NCBI GenBank assembly: GCA_000526575.1
Contig: JAGI01000002.1
Location: 2,527,501-2,591,500, forward strand
Direction of reading: 5' to 3'
Origin: Clostridium sp. 12(A)
Lineage (GTDB): Bacteria > Bacillota > Clostridia > Lachnospirales > Lachnospiraceae
Length of the DNA: 64,000 bases
Shown one piece after another: positions 53,530-62,573 of the stretch (its first letter is position 1; each line of letters opens with the position of its first letter). The notes beneath the pieces were generated by a model, which saw nothing but the letters and a program-made list of their open reading frames with translations, made no database searches and had not been told where the DNA came from. A program made the translations under genes and the position numbers.

Positions 53530-54216
53530 ATGAAAACAATTCTGGTGGTGGAGGATGAGCTGTCCATTCGCAGCTTTGTCTGCCTGAATCTAAGAAAAAA
53601 AGGATATGAGGTTTTTGAAGCAGAAACCGGGGAAGATGCCCTGGTTCTGTTTCAGGATCAGACCATTCATGTAGTGATTTTAGACATTATGCTTCCGGGT
53701 ATAGATGGCTTTGCTGTCTGTGACGAGATGAGAAATCTAAATCCTAACGCAGGAATCATCATGCTTACCGCCCGCTCCCAGGATGAAGATAAGGTGAAGG
53801 GGCTTCTTCTGGGCGCCGATGACTACCTGACAAAGCCCTTTTTGATGAGCGAGCTGGAAGCAAGGATTCTTTCTCTCTTACGGCGCTTGTCCAATGGTCT
53901 GGAAAAAGAGACATCCGGGGTCATGGTTTCCGGCTCCTTTTCTCTTGACAGCCTTCGGAATAAGTTAACTCATTCAGGAACCGAAATCAGGATTACACCT
54001 ACCGAAGCCTGTCTTTTGCAGTTTTTAATCTCTAATAAAAACAAAGGATTTACCAGAGATGAGATTCTCGACCAGGTCTGGGGCACCAACTATTTGGGTG
54101 ACCCCAAGGTGGTGGATGTAAACATACGGCGAATCCGCAGAAAGATAGAACCGGATCCGAAAAATCCCAGGTATTTGTGTACGGAATGGGGCTACGGATA
54201 TTTGTGGAAGGAGTAA
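53530..54216 (+). CDS. OmpR/PhoB-type response regulator
   Basis: 228 residues. The receiver domain has phosphoacceptor D52 in VVILDIMLPGIDG and the conserved lysine in DDYLTKPF. The C-terminal winged helix includes the recognition helix in GDPKVVDVNIRRIRRKIEP. It is 4 bp upstream of the kinase gene. Confidence 0.94.
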   Translation: MKTILVVEDELSIRSFVCLNLRKKGYEVFEAETGEDALVLFQDQTIHVVILDIMLPGIDGFAVCDEMRNLNPNAGIIMLTARSQDEDKVKGLLLGADDYLTKPFLMSELEARILSLLRRLSNGLEKETSGVMVSGSFSLDSLRNKLTHSGTEIRITPTEACLLQFLISNKNKGFTRDEILDQVWGTNYLGDPKVVDVNIRRIRRKIEPDPKNPRYLCTEWGYGYLWKE

Positions 54217-54220
54217 GCTC

Positions 54221-55588
54221 ATGAAGCGTAAGGTAGTCTCTTATTTCATGCTTTTGACCATTTTGACCCTGACTCTTGTTATGGTGTGCTTTGGGTTTGG
54301 TATAAGACGGTATTTTTATCAGGAGCTTTCGAACAGCGTAACGAGCCATACGGAAGCCGTTCCTTTTGTATGGGCCGAGCTTGGGGAGTTTACCAGTGAG
54401 GATTTAATCAGAAAAAGCGATGGGGTGATAAAAGCGTACCAGATGGAAGGGACCAGCCTTACTCTTCTCTCCAGAAAAGGTGACCCCATTCAATCCTCCA
54501 CCGGTTATCTGTACAATCATAAGGTCTCGATTGATCCCAGAGTCTTATCCTTTGAAACAGTATACAAAATACAGGAGCCCATGGGAAAAAGAATTATGGC
54601 GGTCTATACCCCTCTTCTATACCACGGGCAAACGGTAGGGGTCTTAAAATATGAAATATCTCTGGCTAAGACCGATGAAAGAATCTTCACCCTGTTATCC
54701 TGGGGATTTGCTGCCTGTCTCATGGTGGCTTTTGTGGCATTTCTGGTAAGCCTTCGTCTTGGAAATTCAATTGTATTGCCTTTAAAAAACATAATTAAGC
54801 GGACAAAGCGGATGGCAGAAGGTAATTATGAGGAAAAGATTCAGGAAGAATACCCTTATGAAGCCGGGGAGCTGGTCCGAATGCTTAACTATATGGCAGA
54901 TGAGATCACAAAATCAGAACGGATGAAAAATGATTTCATCTCCTCCATATCCCATGAGTTAAGAACTCCTCTTACAGGAATCAAGGGCTGGGCGGAGACC
55001 ATAAAAGAGCCTGATTCCGTTACAGAAGAAGAAATGAAGTTTGGGCTTAAAATCATAGAGGAGGAAACAGAGCGTCTCATCCGTATGGTGGAAAGTCTCC
55101 TTGATTTTTCCAGATACCAGTCTGACCGCATGGTATTATCTCTTTCCCCGCTGTCCTTCGACCAGCTGGTAGAAAAGGTTTCTTTGGAGCTCAGTAAGAA
55201 AGCAGAGAAAAAGGGCATCCGACTGATGAAAGATTTAACGCCGGCAAGAATACAGGGAGACTGGGATAAATTAAAACAGGTGGTCATCAATGTTTTAGAC
55301 AATGGGATCAAGTTTTCAGAACAGAATGGTGAGATTTACATCACTATGACAGCCTCAGACGACTGGGTGAGTTTGGTAATCCAAGATACCGGAATTGGGG
55401 TTAGAAAAGAACATTTAAAATACATCACCCATTCCTTTTTTAAGGCGGACAAACGATCGCCAGGGGAAGGACTTGGGCTTGCTATCTCCCAGAAAATCAT
55501 GGTGCTTCACGGAGGCAGCCTTTCCATTGAAAGTGAGTATGGAAAGGGCACCTCAGTCACCATGAAGCTTCCTCTTATAAAGGATTAA
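54221..55588 (+). CDS. Sensor histidine kinase
   Basis: 455 residues. Membrane helices at about 8-28 and 158-180 enclose an extracytoplasmic sensor. A HAMP domain follows, then the H-box SSISHELRTPLTGIKGW, the N-box VINVLDNGIKF and the G boxes DTGIGVRKEH and GEGLGLAISQ. It phosphorylates the neighbouring regulator. The stop overlaps the convergent nitroreductase gene by 4 bp. Confidence 0.94.
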   Translation: MKRKVVSYFMLLTILTLTLVMVCFGFGIRRYFYQELSNSVTSHTEAVPFVWAELGEFTSEDLIRKSDGVIKAYQMEGTSLTLLSRKGDPIQSSTGYLYNHKVSIDPRVLSFETVYKIQEPMGKRIMAVYTPLLYHGQTVGVLKYEISLAKTDERIFTLLSWGFAACLMVAFVAFLVSLRLGNSIVLPLKNIIKRTKRMAEGNYEEKIQEEYPYEAGELVRMLNYMADEITKSERMKNDFISSISHELRTPLTGIKGWAETIKEPDSVTEEEMKFGLKIIEEETERLIRMVESLLDFSRYQSDRMVLSLSPLSFDQLVEKVSLELSKKAEKKGIRLMKDLTPARIQGDWDKLKQVVINVLDNGIKFSEQNGEIYITMTASDDWVSLVIQDTGIGVRKEHLKYITHSFFKADKRSPGEGLGLAISQKIMVLHGGSLSIESEYGKGTSVTMKLPLIKD

Positions 55589-56112
55589 TATGTTTCCTTG
55601 TGAACTCGATTAAAATCTGCATCCTCATCTTTATAGGGAGCTCGTTCCTCTGCCTTATGTCCAATGGCAAGAAGACAGGAAACACCGTATTTCTCAGGGA
55701 TGTTAAGAACCTCTCTTACCGCTGCTTCCGAACCTCCGTTGGTGCTCTGGCGGCATCTCATCTGAATCCATACAGAGCCAAGTGACAGGTTTTCTGCCAC
55801 CAGCTGCATCATGGTGGCAGCGATGGAAGCGTCCTCTACCCATACATCGCTCGTTTCACTGTCAGCGATCACAGCAATGACAACAGGAGCCGTATCAAGG
55901 CCAATGGTTCCCATACTTTTGCAATCCTTTAATTTTTTTATGGTTTCCCGGTCTTTGACCACAATAAATTCCACAGGCTTCTTATTTTTTGAAGATGGGG
56001 CAAGGAGTCCTGCTTTTAAAATTTCATCAAGGTTTTGGTCTGACACCTCTTCCTCCGTAAATTTTCGAATGGACCTTCTTTTTTTGATTATTTCAAGCAT
56101 TTCGGCAGACAT
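55585..56112 (-). CDS. Nitroreductase family protein
   Basis: 175 residues. The FMN-binding RRSIRKFTEEEV near the N-terminus, LLAPSSKNKKPVEFIVV and the C-terminal LLAIGHKAEER are typical of small flavin nitroreductases. AAGGAGAAG precedes the ATG at 56112. It lies 20 bp after the EFR1 gene, and the two probably form a redox pair with ferredoxin-fed flavin chemistry (inferred). Confidence 0.9.
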   Translation of the reverse strand: MSAEMLEIIKKRRSIRKFTEEEVSDQNLDEILKAGLLAPSSKNKKPVEFIVVKDRETIKKLKDCKSMGTIGLDTAPVVIAVIADSETSDVWVEDASIAATMMQLVAENLSLGSVWIQMRCRQSTNGGSEAAVREVLNIPEKYGVSCLLAIGHKAEERAPYKDEDADFNRVHKETY

Positions 56113-56132
56113 ATGACTTCTCCTTTCTTTTC

Positions 56133-56999
56133 TCAATTATTTAAGTACTCTATAATACCTTCCCAAACATTTTTTGAGTCTGATGTGTATTGTTCTTTTC
56201 TGGGTTCCTTTAACGCCAGCCGGTTCATCCTCTTGATATCATACCCGTCTTTTAATATGATGGACTTCATGATACCAGGAACTATGGCCTTTCGATGGCA
56301 GGCATAGACACATTTTAAGCACCACATACACCGCCAGCCAAATTTCGGTCTTCCATTTTCCATTCGGATATTCTTTTTGGGACAGTTCTTCACGCACAAG
56401 CCACACTGGTTGCAGTCACTGGTGGCGTATAATTTCTTCCCAAATAACCGGCCTCCCAGATGCTCCATGACCCCGAAGGCAGTAATGAACTTATCTTTTG
56501 TCTTTGGCACCGTAAGCCGCTTCTTTCCTTCTAAAAGCTCTTTACTTATTGTCTCCATCTTATGGGGAAGAACGGTTAAGAGAGCCAGGTTTAAGGGAGG
56601 CTCTACCTGAGTCTGGAAGTTTGACGGCATGATCACCATGTTTTCATAAACAACCTCATAGCCCCTCCGCGTTAAATACTTTTTGGCAGGGACACGGCAG
56701 GCCGTATTGGGGGATACTTCCCCTCCTCCGGAAACGGATATAACAGCCGCATGCCTGTGATTTCCATTGGGAAGCTTTTTAATCCATCGCTCTGTTAATT
56801 CTGCCAGACGAAAGGCATAAACAGGAGACATGATAAGAAGCAGATCCGATTCCTCGATTTTAAGAGGAGATACCTTGGCTATATTCTTTTTTTGTACCTT
56901 CACTCCTTTTTCCGTAAGCTGTCGTTCCAGATACTCCGCCGCAAGCTCTGTACCGCCTGTTCCTGAGAAGCAGGCAATGGTTACCGTGTTATATTCCAT
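56133..56999 (-). CDS. EFR1-family ferrodoxin (flavodoxin plus two 4Fe-4S clusters)
   Basis: 288 residues. An N-terminal flavodoxin-like domain (IACFSGTGGTELAAEYLERQ binds FMN) is fused to a C-terminal ferredoxin with CNQCGLCVKNCPKKN and CMWCLKCVYACHRKA, which supply ligands for two clusters. GGAGG lies 6 nt before the ATG at 56999, so the upstream extension of the frame is not used. Electron carrier in anaerobic metabolism; partner unknown. Confidence 0.9.
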   Translation of the reverse strand: MEYNTVTIACFSGTGGTELAAEYLERQLTEKGVKVQKKNIAKVSPLKIEESDLLLIMSPVYAFRLAELTERWIKKLPNGNHRHAAVISVSGGGEVSPNTACRVPAKKYLTRRGYEVVYENMVIMPSNFQTQVEPPLNLALLTVLPHKMETISKELLEGKKRLTVPKTKDKFITAFGVMEHLGGRLFGKKLYATSDCNQCGLCVKNCPKKNIRMENGRPKFGWRCMWCLKCVYACHRKAIVPGIMKSIILKDGYDIKRMNRLALKEPRKEQYTSDSKNVWEGIIEYLNN

Positions 57000-57087
57000 C
57001 TTTCTCCTCCATGTTGAATCCCTATTATATAATTTTAATTGTGACCGCATACATTAGTAATAAATTTCTTAACAGCAGGAGCCTATT

Positions 57088-57690
57088 ATGAGTGACTTAA
57101 CCGGTGGCGCTAACAGCACCTTATTCCAAGACGGAAATGTCATGCAGGTCCAGAATGCACTGGTGGAAGAAGTCTATACCCCAGACAGCAGAACCGGATA
57201 CGTGAGAATTTCCTATTCCTTTCCAGGAGAACGGGAGATGATATTTACCAATCTGCTACAATTAAATGTAAACTGGAACACCATTTTAATCAATCAATAT
57301 AATGAATCCATCAGTCTATGCAGGATCTTAAAGGGAATGACCATCAATGCCTGGTTCTCCCCAGACTTTATGAATTCCACCCCTCCCCAGACCAATGCCT
57401 ATCGGATTGTGGCATTTCTTCCGGCCCCTAATGTCCGGGTTCTCGTGGATCGGATTGCTTCCATAGATGACCAAAATGGATTTCTTTATGTAGGAAACCC
57501 GAACAATATGGCGGACCAGATTCGGTTCACCATCTCCAACCTGACCCAGATTCTGGATCAGAATAACAATCCCATTCCTCTTAATATATTGCAGCCCGGC
57601 CAAATGATCCGCGTGGAATACGGAGATTTTGAGACCGCCAGTATTCCTCCCCAGACACCAGCCTTTTCAATCAAGATGATTACATACTGA
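57088..57690 (+). CDS. 200-residue protein of unknown function
   Basis: A soluble, Asn- and Pro-rich protein (INQYNESISLCRILKGMTIN, PDFMNSTPPQTNAYRIVAFL, PLNILQPGQMIRVEYG) with no signal peptide or membrane helix. The pattern of alternating hydrophobic residues suggests an all-beta fold with at least two similar halves. AGGAG lies 6 nt before the ATG. It is monocistronic between the EFR1 and YitT genes. I do not recognise a family. The composition would suit a structural or spore-associated protein, but there is no direct evidence. Confidence 0.65.
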   Translation: MSDLTGGANSTLFQDGNVMQVQNALVEEVYTPDSRTGYVRISYSFPGEREMIFTNLLQLNVNWNTILINQYNESISLCRILKGMTINAWFSPDFMNSTPPQTNAYRIVAFLPAPNVRVLVDRIASIDDQNGFLYVGNPNNMADQIRFTISNLTQILDQNNNPIPLNILQPGQMIRVEYGDFETASIPPQTPAFSIKMITY

Positions 57691-57763
57691 CACTGGATTA
57701 GCGGCAGGCTCTTGACCCGTTTATACTCATTATAAGAGACTCGTGTTCTTAATTCAATATAAA

Positions 57764-57832
57764 AACAACCTGCCGGAAAAATACCACATTTCCTACAAAA
57801 AAGGAGATGGGTAGTAACCGGCAGGTTTTTTC
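57764..57832. terminator. Bidirectional terminator with long loop
   Basis: AACCTGCCGG (57767-57776) pairs with CCGGCAGGTT (57818-57827), with T6 on the right and A-rich sequence on the left. It can end both the 57088 gene and the convergent yitT-like gene. Confidence 0.85.
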
Positions 57833-57848
57833 TAACTAATAATATATC

Positions 57849-58673
57849 TTATTCCACATCAAAGCCTCTTCCAATGATGCTGTTGCTTCTGCTGGCGCAG
57901 ATAAAGCTGTCATCATGAAAGGATTTCACGTAATCTCTTATGGCAATCAGCTCCTGCTGATTTAACACGGACTGAATCAGCATCTTCTTTTTTACATTGG
58001 AGGTGTCCATTCCCTGAATGAATGTGGCTCCGCGCTTTAACTCATCCTGGATAAACTGAGTGATCTCTAAATACTGGTCTGACATAATGCTCACATTATA
58101 GTATTTCTCAAAGCCGATGATCAGCTTATCGGTTACCGCGCTCTGTACAAAGGTACAGATCAGGGAGTAAATGATCATGGTCACATTTCCGTATATGATA
58201 GAGGAACAAATAACGACTGTATTGAGAACGAGATAATAGGTTCCTATTGAAATTCCTTTTTTCTCTTTTAAGTAAAGAGCTACAATGGATTCCGGGCCAT
58301 TGGCCACTCTCTGCTTCATAATGATTCCACCTGCAATACCGCCTACCAGGCCGCCGCTGACGGCTGCTGCAATGGGGTCGGTCTGAAGGGGTGGAAGATA
58401 GCGGTTTACAATGCCTACATAAAAGGTAAACATGAGATAGCTGAATCCCGCATAAAAAATCTGTTTCTTATTATAGCTGAAAAACGACCAGATAAATATT
58501 GGCAGAGCCATAAATATAAGAAGCATCTGAACATCAGCTCCGGTCAAACGATTGATCACTGCTGCCAGTCCTCCGATTCCGGTCGCTACCAAATCATTGG
58601 CATTGAGTATCTGACAATACGCACATGCTGAAATAAACTGCCCCACAGCAATCCAAAATAGCTTTTTTTTCAT
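57849..58673 (-). CDS. YitT family membrane protein (DUF161 + DUF2179)
   Basis: 274 residues. About five helices lie in the first 180 residues (LVATGIGGLAAVINRLTG; GGLVGGIAGGIIMKQRVANG), followed by a cytosolic DUF2179 domain (GATFIQGMDTSNVKKKMLIQ). The start is the ATG at 58673 with AGGAG 7 nt upstream; the longer frame to 58697 is not needed. Function unknown, with transport suggested for the family. Confidence 0.9.
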   Translation of the reverse strand: MKKKLFWIAVGQFISACAYCQILNANDLVATGIGGLAAVINRLTGADVQMLLIFMALPIFIWSFFSYNKKQIFYAGFSYLMFTFYVGIVNRYLPPLQTDPIAAAVSGGLVGGIAGGIIMKQRVANGPESIVALYLKEKKGISIGTYYLVLNTVVICSSIIYGNVTMIIYSLICTFVQSAVTDKLIIGFEKYYNVSIMSDQYLEITQFIQDELKRGATFIQGMDTSNVKKKMLIQSVLNQQELIAIRDYVKSFHDDSFICASRSNSIIGRGFDVE

Positions 58674-58884
58674 TGCTTTTCTCCTCACAAAGTACAAAAA
58701 CCCTTTTCTTGTCCTGTATTTTCTAGCATTACATCGACCATTATTATATAGAGTTCATACCTGTTTCGCAACTACATTTATTTGGACTATTTTGAATCAT
58801 TTTCAATTTATAGGTGAAACCATGTTGTATTTTCTAAATATTGACAGGTTCATCGGTTTGATGTCCACAAATCAGGAGATGGCT

Positions 58885-58944
58885 ATGGTTATAAAATCTA
58901 AAAAAACCGGAGCAGATGGCAAAAAAGTTTGTAAGTATTGTTAA
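58885..58944 (+). CDS. Possible 19-residue Lys-rich peptide with CxxC tail
   Basis: MVIKSKKTGADGKKVCKYC, with AGGAG 6 nt before the ATG, ends 4 bp before the convergent hydE stop. It is short, and its promoter is not clear. It could be a real micropeptide or chance. Confidence 0.25.
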   Translation: MVIKSKKTGADGKKVCKYC

Positions 58945-58948
58945 ATAA

Positions 58949-59998
58949 TTAACCGATCGTATCTTCTACAAAATCTCCTCTTTTTTCCACGACTTCATAT
59001 CCAATGGAGGAGACACGGTTTCTCAGGCACATGTTGCATTCTGCGGCCTCTTCTCCGGTACAGATCTTATTGTCGTAGAGGTCGTATTTTTTCCGGACCC
59101 CAATGGGAGAAAGATTAGGCATCAGCACGTTAGAACCGGATAATATGCCTTTTTCTCTTCCTTTTTTATCAAGTGTCCCAAGAGCCGTGGTGGACGGAAG
59201 TAAGGCGTTTGGAAGCATAAGCCTTAAGATTCCGATGAGAAACAAGGTCAGATCCACGCTTCCCGCCGGAAAATTCCCAAACTGTGTATCTTTATGGGGG
59301 ATAAACGGACCGATTCCTACCATCTGAGGGGATAACTCTTTGATAAAGGCAAGATCCTTTGCCAGACATTCTGTAGTCTGGTAGGGAGAACCTACCATAA
59401 AGCCGGTTCCTACCTGATATCCAATTCGTTTTAAGTTCCGTAGGCATTCCTTTCTGTTTTCCAGAGAAAGGGACTCTGGATGCAGCTTTTTATAATGCTC
59501 TTCGTCAGCCGTCTCATGGCGGAGAAGGTAGCGGTCAGCCCCGGCTTCATGATACTTTAAGTACTGGTCATAGGTTTTTTCTCCGATGGAAAGGGTAATG
59601 GCACAGTCCGGGTAACCTTCCCGGATGGATTTTATAATATCTACCATAATCTCATCGGTGTAATAGGGGTCCTCTCCTCCCTGTAGCACAAAGGTACGAA
59701 AGCCTAACTCATGTCCTGTCTGACAGCAGGAAAGAATCTCTTCCTTACTTAAGCGGTAACGGTCTGCATTGCTGTTTCCTCTCCGGATTCCGCAGTAAAA
59801 GCAGTCATTTTTACAGTAATTGGTGAATTCAATCAGTCCACGAATATAAACTTCCTTGTCAAAATATTTCTGGCTGTAGGTTCTTGCAAGGGAAAACAGG
59901 TAATCGCTTGTCTCCTGGTCGAAATTCTCCAGCAAATAAACAAACTCATCCTTGGAAAGGTTGTGTGTCTCATACAGTTTATCGATTAAGTGTTTCAT
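58949..59998 (-). CDS. hydE: [FeFe] hydrogenase maturase, radical SAM protein HydE
   Basis: 349 residues. The radical-SAM cluster ligands are C62, C66 and C69 (YCKNDCFYCG). The optional second cluster site C313-x7-C321-x2-C324 at the C-terminus is intact and matches Thermotoga HydE spacing. HydE helps build the dithiomethylamine ligand of the H-cluster. No HydF, HydG or hydrogenase gene is in the window. It lies 20 bp after an MBL-fold gene, likely in one operon with it. Confidence 0.92.
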   Translation of the reverse strand: MKHLIDKLYETHNLSKDEFVYLLENFDQETSDYLFSLARTYSQKYFDKEVYIRGLIEFTNYCKNDCFYCGIRRGNSNADRYRLSKEEILSCCQTGHELGFRTFVLQGGEDPYYTDEIMVDIIKSIREGYPDCAITLSIGEKTYDQYLKYHEAGADRYLLRHETADEEHYKKLHPESLSLENRKECLRNLKRIGYQVGTGFMVGSPYQTTECLAKDLAFIKELSPQMVGIGPFIPHKDTQFGNFPAGSVDLTLFLIGILRLMLPNALLPSTTALGTLDKKGREKGILSGSNVLMPNLSPIGVRKKYDLYDNKICTGEEAAECNMCLRNRVSSIGYEVVEKRGDFVEDTIG

Positions 59999-60018
59999 AT
60001 TCCTTACTCCTTCTCATT

Positions 60019-60864
60019 CTAGATTTCAATCTTCATGCCGTCATAAGCAAATTCTATGTTCTCATATTTTTTCTCCAGGCACTTATAATCGTCGTAGCTT
60101 TTGCCCCAATCTTCTTCCAAATGAGTGATGATGACCCGTTTGATCTTATATTTTTCCTGAATGGCTATAATCTCCTCCATAACAAAGAGCTCCGTTCGAA
60201 GGCTGTTACTCTCCTCCAGGACAAAGCCGTCCTTTAACACGTCCCCTATTATGGTGTTTCCAATTATAAGGCAATCCGCCTCATAAAAGCTCTCAGACTC
60301 TGGAAACGGCTTTACATCACAGGGGGCATAGATTAACTTTTTCTCCCCTTCTGTAAATACAAAAACAGTTACATTTCCCTTATCATCCACTGGTACTAAA
60401 TCTACATGAATACCGTTTATATTAAGTTCATGAAGCGGCTGTTCGGTTATGAGATTTAAGGATTTATAATAGGAAAGCATGGAACCATATGCAGTTCTCT
60501 GATTATCTAAATCTTTAAGTACCTTAGGCAGAGCCCCTACCACAATGGGGTTTTCGCAGCTTTCCCCCATTGAGGCAGCCAGCCAGTCAAGGCGAAGCTG
60601 TTCAATGACCCGCATTCCCATGGTATGATCCGGGTCGATGTGGCTATATAGAATATAGTCTATGGACTCCACATTCCCACGGTTCAACGCCTGGACGATA
60701 TCCTCCGGGGTATCTACCAGAGCATGAATGTCCTCTGCATAGAGGCTGCAGCCGCATCTTGCATAGGGCACTCCTTTTACTCTGGCCTCTCTGCAGACCC
60801 GGCATTTGCATAAGGGCCTTGGTATACTTACGCAGCCTCCGGAACCAATGATGTTAAATTTCAT
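60019..60864 (-). CDS. MBL-fold metallohydrolase, PhnP-like
   Basis: 281 residues. An N-terminal GSGGCVSIPRPLCKCRVC with further cysteines (YARCGCSLY) resembles the structural zinc site of PhnP-type enzymes, and the active-site motif is YSHIDPDHTMGM. Family members hydrolyse cyclic phosphodiesters, but the substrate here is unknown. It lies upstream of hydE and 40 bp after the nudix gene on the same strand. Confidence 0.85.
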   Translation of the reverse strand: MKFNIIGSGGCVSIPRPLCKCRVCREARVKGVPYARCGCSLYAEDIHALVDTPEDIVQALNRGNVESIDYILYSHIDPDHTMGMRVIEQLRLDWLAASMGESCENPIVVGALPKVLKDLDNQRTAYGSMLSYYKSLNLITEQPLHELNINGIHVDLVPVDDKGNVTVFVFTEGEKKLIYAPCDVKPFPESESFYEADCLIIGNTIIGDVLKDGFVLEESNSLRTELFVMEEIIAIQEKYKIKRVIITHLEEDWGKSYDDYKCLEKKYENIEFAYDGMKIEI

Positions 60865-60904
60865 ATACCCTCTCCCATCTAATCTTTCGTCTAAAATACT
60901 TTAT

Positions 60905-61540
60905 CTATATTATGTGGTATTTTTCCATGAGCCTAACTGCGGAGGTAGCCATCTGGGCTGTCATTCCCCATATGGTGGTATCCTCATACTGATAAAATGA
61001 TATGGCATGATTTCCCTTGACCCAGGGGTATTCCATGCCGCCTGGAATCCATTCGTACGGAAAATCCTTTGGAGGCTCCTGTATCAGCTGGCTGGTGTAG
61101 GTCTTTGGCGCATTGGACCGAAAAAAGTCAAGAGGCACTTTAATGACAGCCTGCACCTCATCCGTACTAAAGGTATCCTTATAATCCTTTATGGTGCCGA
61201 TAAAGGGCTGGATCATCAGATTAAAGGGAGACAGATAGATATCCCCAGGTCCCAATACTTTAATCTGTTTCCTTTGCACAAGAAGCTCTTCCATGGTCTC
61301 TCTGACGGCACACGCCTTTAAGGATTCTCCCGGTTCCAGCTTTCCTCCTGGAAAACAGATTTCTCCTGGCTGGTGCTTTAGCTTTCCTGATCTTTTTTCA
61401 AATAGTAAATGAGGAATTCCTGAAACCTCGATTAAAGGAATCAGGACTGCATACTTACGGAAGGCTTCCTCTCCTATGATGCCTGGTCTCCTGACGGAAA
61501 AACCTTTCTTCTTCAAAGCAAACTCCTCCTGTTCTTCCAT
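60905..61540 (-). CDS. Nudix hydrolase, CoA pyrophosphatase type
   Basis: 211 residues. The nudix box GGKLEPGESLKACAVRETME plus ELL is intact, and the preceding KLKHQPGEICFPGG fits the CoA-specific UPF0035 signature. It should cleave CoA or its derivatives. It is the first gene of a likely operon with the MBL and hydE genes. Confidence 0.9.
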   Translation of the reverse strand: MEEQEEFALKKKGFSVRRPGIIGEEAFRKYAVLIPLIEVSGIPHLLFEKRSGKLKHQPGEICFPGGKLEPGESLKACAVRETMEELLVQRKQIKVLGPGDIYLSPFNLMIQPFIGTIKDYKDTFSTDEVQAVIKVPLDFFRSNAPKTYTSQLIQEPPKDFPYEWIPGGMEYPWVKGNHAISFYQYEDTTIWGMTAQMATSAVRLMEKYHII

Positions 61541-61586
61541 TATCCTGATTAAATTTTACCGCACATTGTGGCATTACACAATGGCC

Positions 61587-62414
61587 TTATCTGGGAATTA
61601 CCGGAATCTGTATCTTAATCACGTATTCGTCATCATTCATACCCGCCAGATGACTGAGCATATCGTCCTCATACGTATCACCACTGATGTCAAGATGGTT
61701 CTTTTTTATAAACGATTTCAGTTTCTCATAAGACTTTTTTGTATCTGTATATGCCCCCTTATGAATCACTACGGCATATAGACCGGCCTTTTTTACATGG
61801 ACACGTTCACTGTCAAGGTAAGATTTAATCTTGCTGCTGTAGCAGGAGACCTTCATATATTCCCCAGCGAGAATGTTCTCCTTTTTCATGATCACTCCCA
61901 GAAGCAGCTCGGTTTCTCCATTGATTTCTTCGCAATACTGAAAATGATCTCTCAGCTTTTCCAGTTCTTCTTTCGCTGACATATCTTTCGTTAAGTTAAC
62001 AACAATATAATACTCTTCCTTGCACTCCTCTAAAAAAGGCTCTCCATAGACCGAGCGAAGCGCCTCTTCCGTGGTATCTATGGTGGCAAGAATTTTATTT
62101 CTCATGAGATTCATCTTTTTAATCTCTTCCTCCAGCTGTTTTTCTTTCTGCCTTAGGATAGAAAGAAACATATCTGGGTTATAATTATTCATGTAATCCT
62201 TAATTTCTTCCAGGGAGGAGCCAGCCTGCTTTAAAATATGAATGATATCATAAGTGAAAAATTGTTTTATGGAATAATAGCGGTAGCCGTTTTCCTTAAC
62301 CATCTCCGGCTTTAAGATTCCCACTTCATCATAATGAAATAAGGTATGTTTGCTCACTCCGCAAAGGTGGGCGAATTCTTTGGTCGTCATATACTGCTTG
62401 TTATTTCCTGACAT
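61587..62414 (-). CDS. MerR-family regulator with GyrI-like effector domain
   Basis: 275 residues from the ATG at 62414 (AAAGGGAAG upstream). [20 protein letters not shown] is the MerR helix-turn-helix, a coiled dimer helix follows (about 85-120), and the C-terminal 150 residues resemble the BmrR/GyrI multidrug-binding domain. It is divergent from an ABC exporter whose promoter has the 19-bp spacer characteristic of MerR activation, so it probably senses the exporter's substrates. Confidence 0.9.
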   Translation of the reverse strand: MSGNNKQYMTTKEFAHLCGVSKHTLFHYDEVGILKPEMVKENGYRYYSIKQFFTYDIIHILKQAGSSLEEIKDYMNNYNPDMFLSILRQKEKQLEEEIKKMNLMRNKILATIDTTEEALRSVYGEPFLEECKEEYYIVVNLTKDMSAKEELEKLRDHFQYCEEINGETELLLGVIMKKENILAGEYMKVSCYSSKIKSYLDSERVHVKKAGLYAVVIHKGAYTDTKKSYEKLKSFIKKNHLDISGDTYEDDMLSHLAGMNDDEYVIKIQIPVIPR

Positions 62415-62477
62415 CTGCTTCCCTTTCCTGCTTTCTATTTGTCCCATTTCTTGATTTTTACAGTTGGTTGAAAAATC

Positions 62478-62508
62478 TTGACTTTAGGGTTACCCTATAC
62501 TTTATAAT
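62478..62508 (+). promoter_or_regulatory. MerR-type promoter/operator of the ABC exporter
   Basis: TTGACT (62478-62483) and TATAAT (62503-62508) have a 19-bp spacer, and the dyad TAGGGT-T-ACCCTA lies inside it. This over-long spacer with a central dyad is the hallmark of promoters untwisted by MerR proteins. Confidence 0.88.
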
Positions 62509-62573
62509 GACATAGCTGCTAACATCCGTCAAGAAATTGTTTCTAAACTAAGACATGATACAGGAGGACTAAA

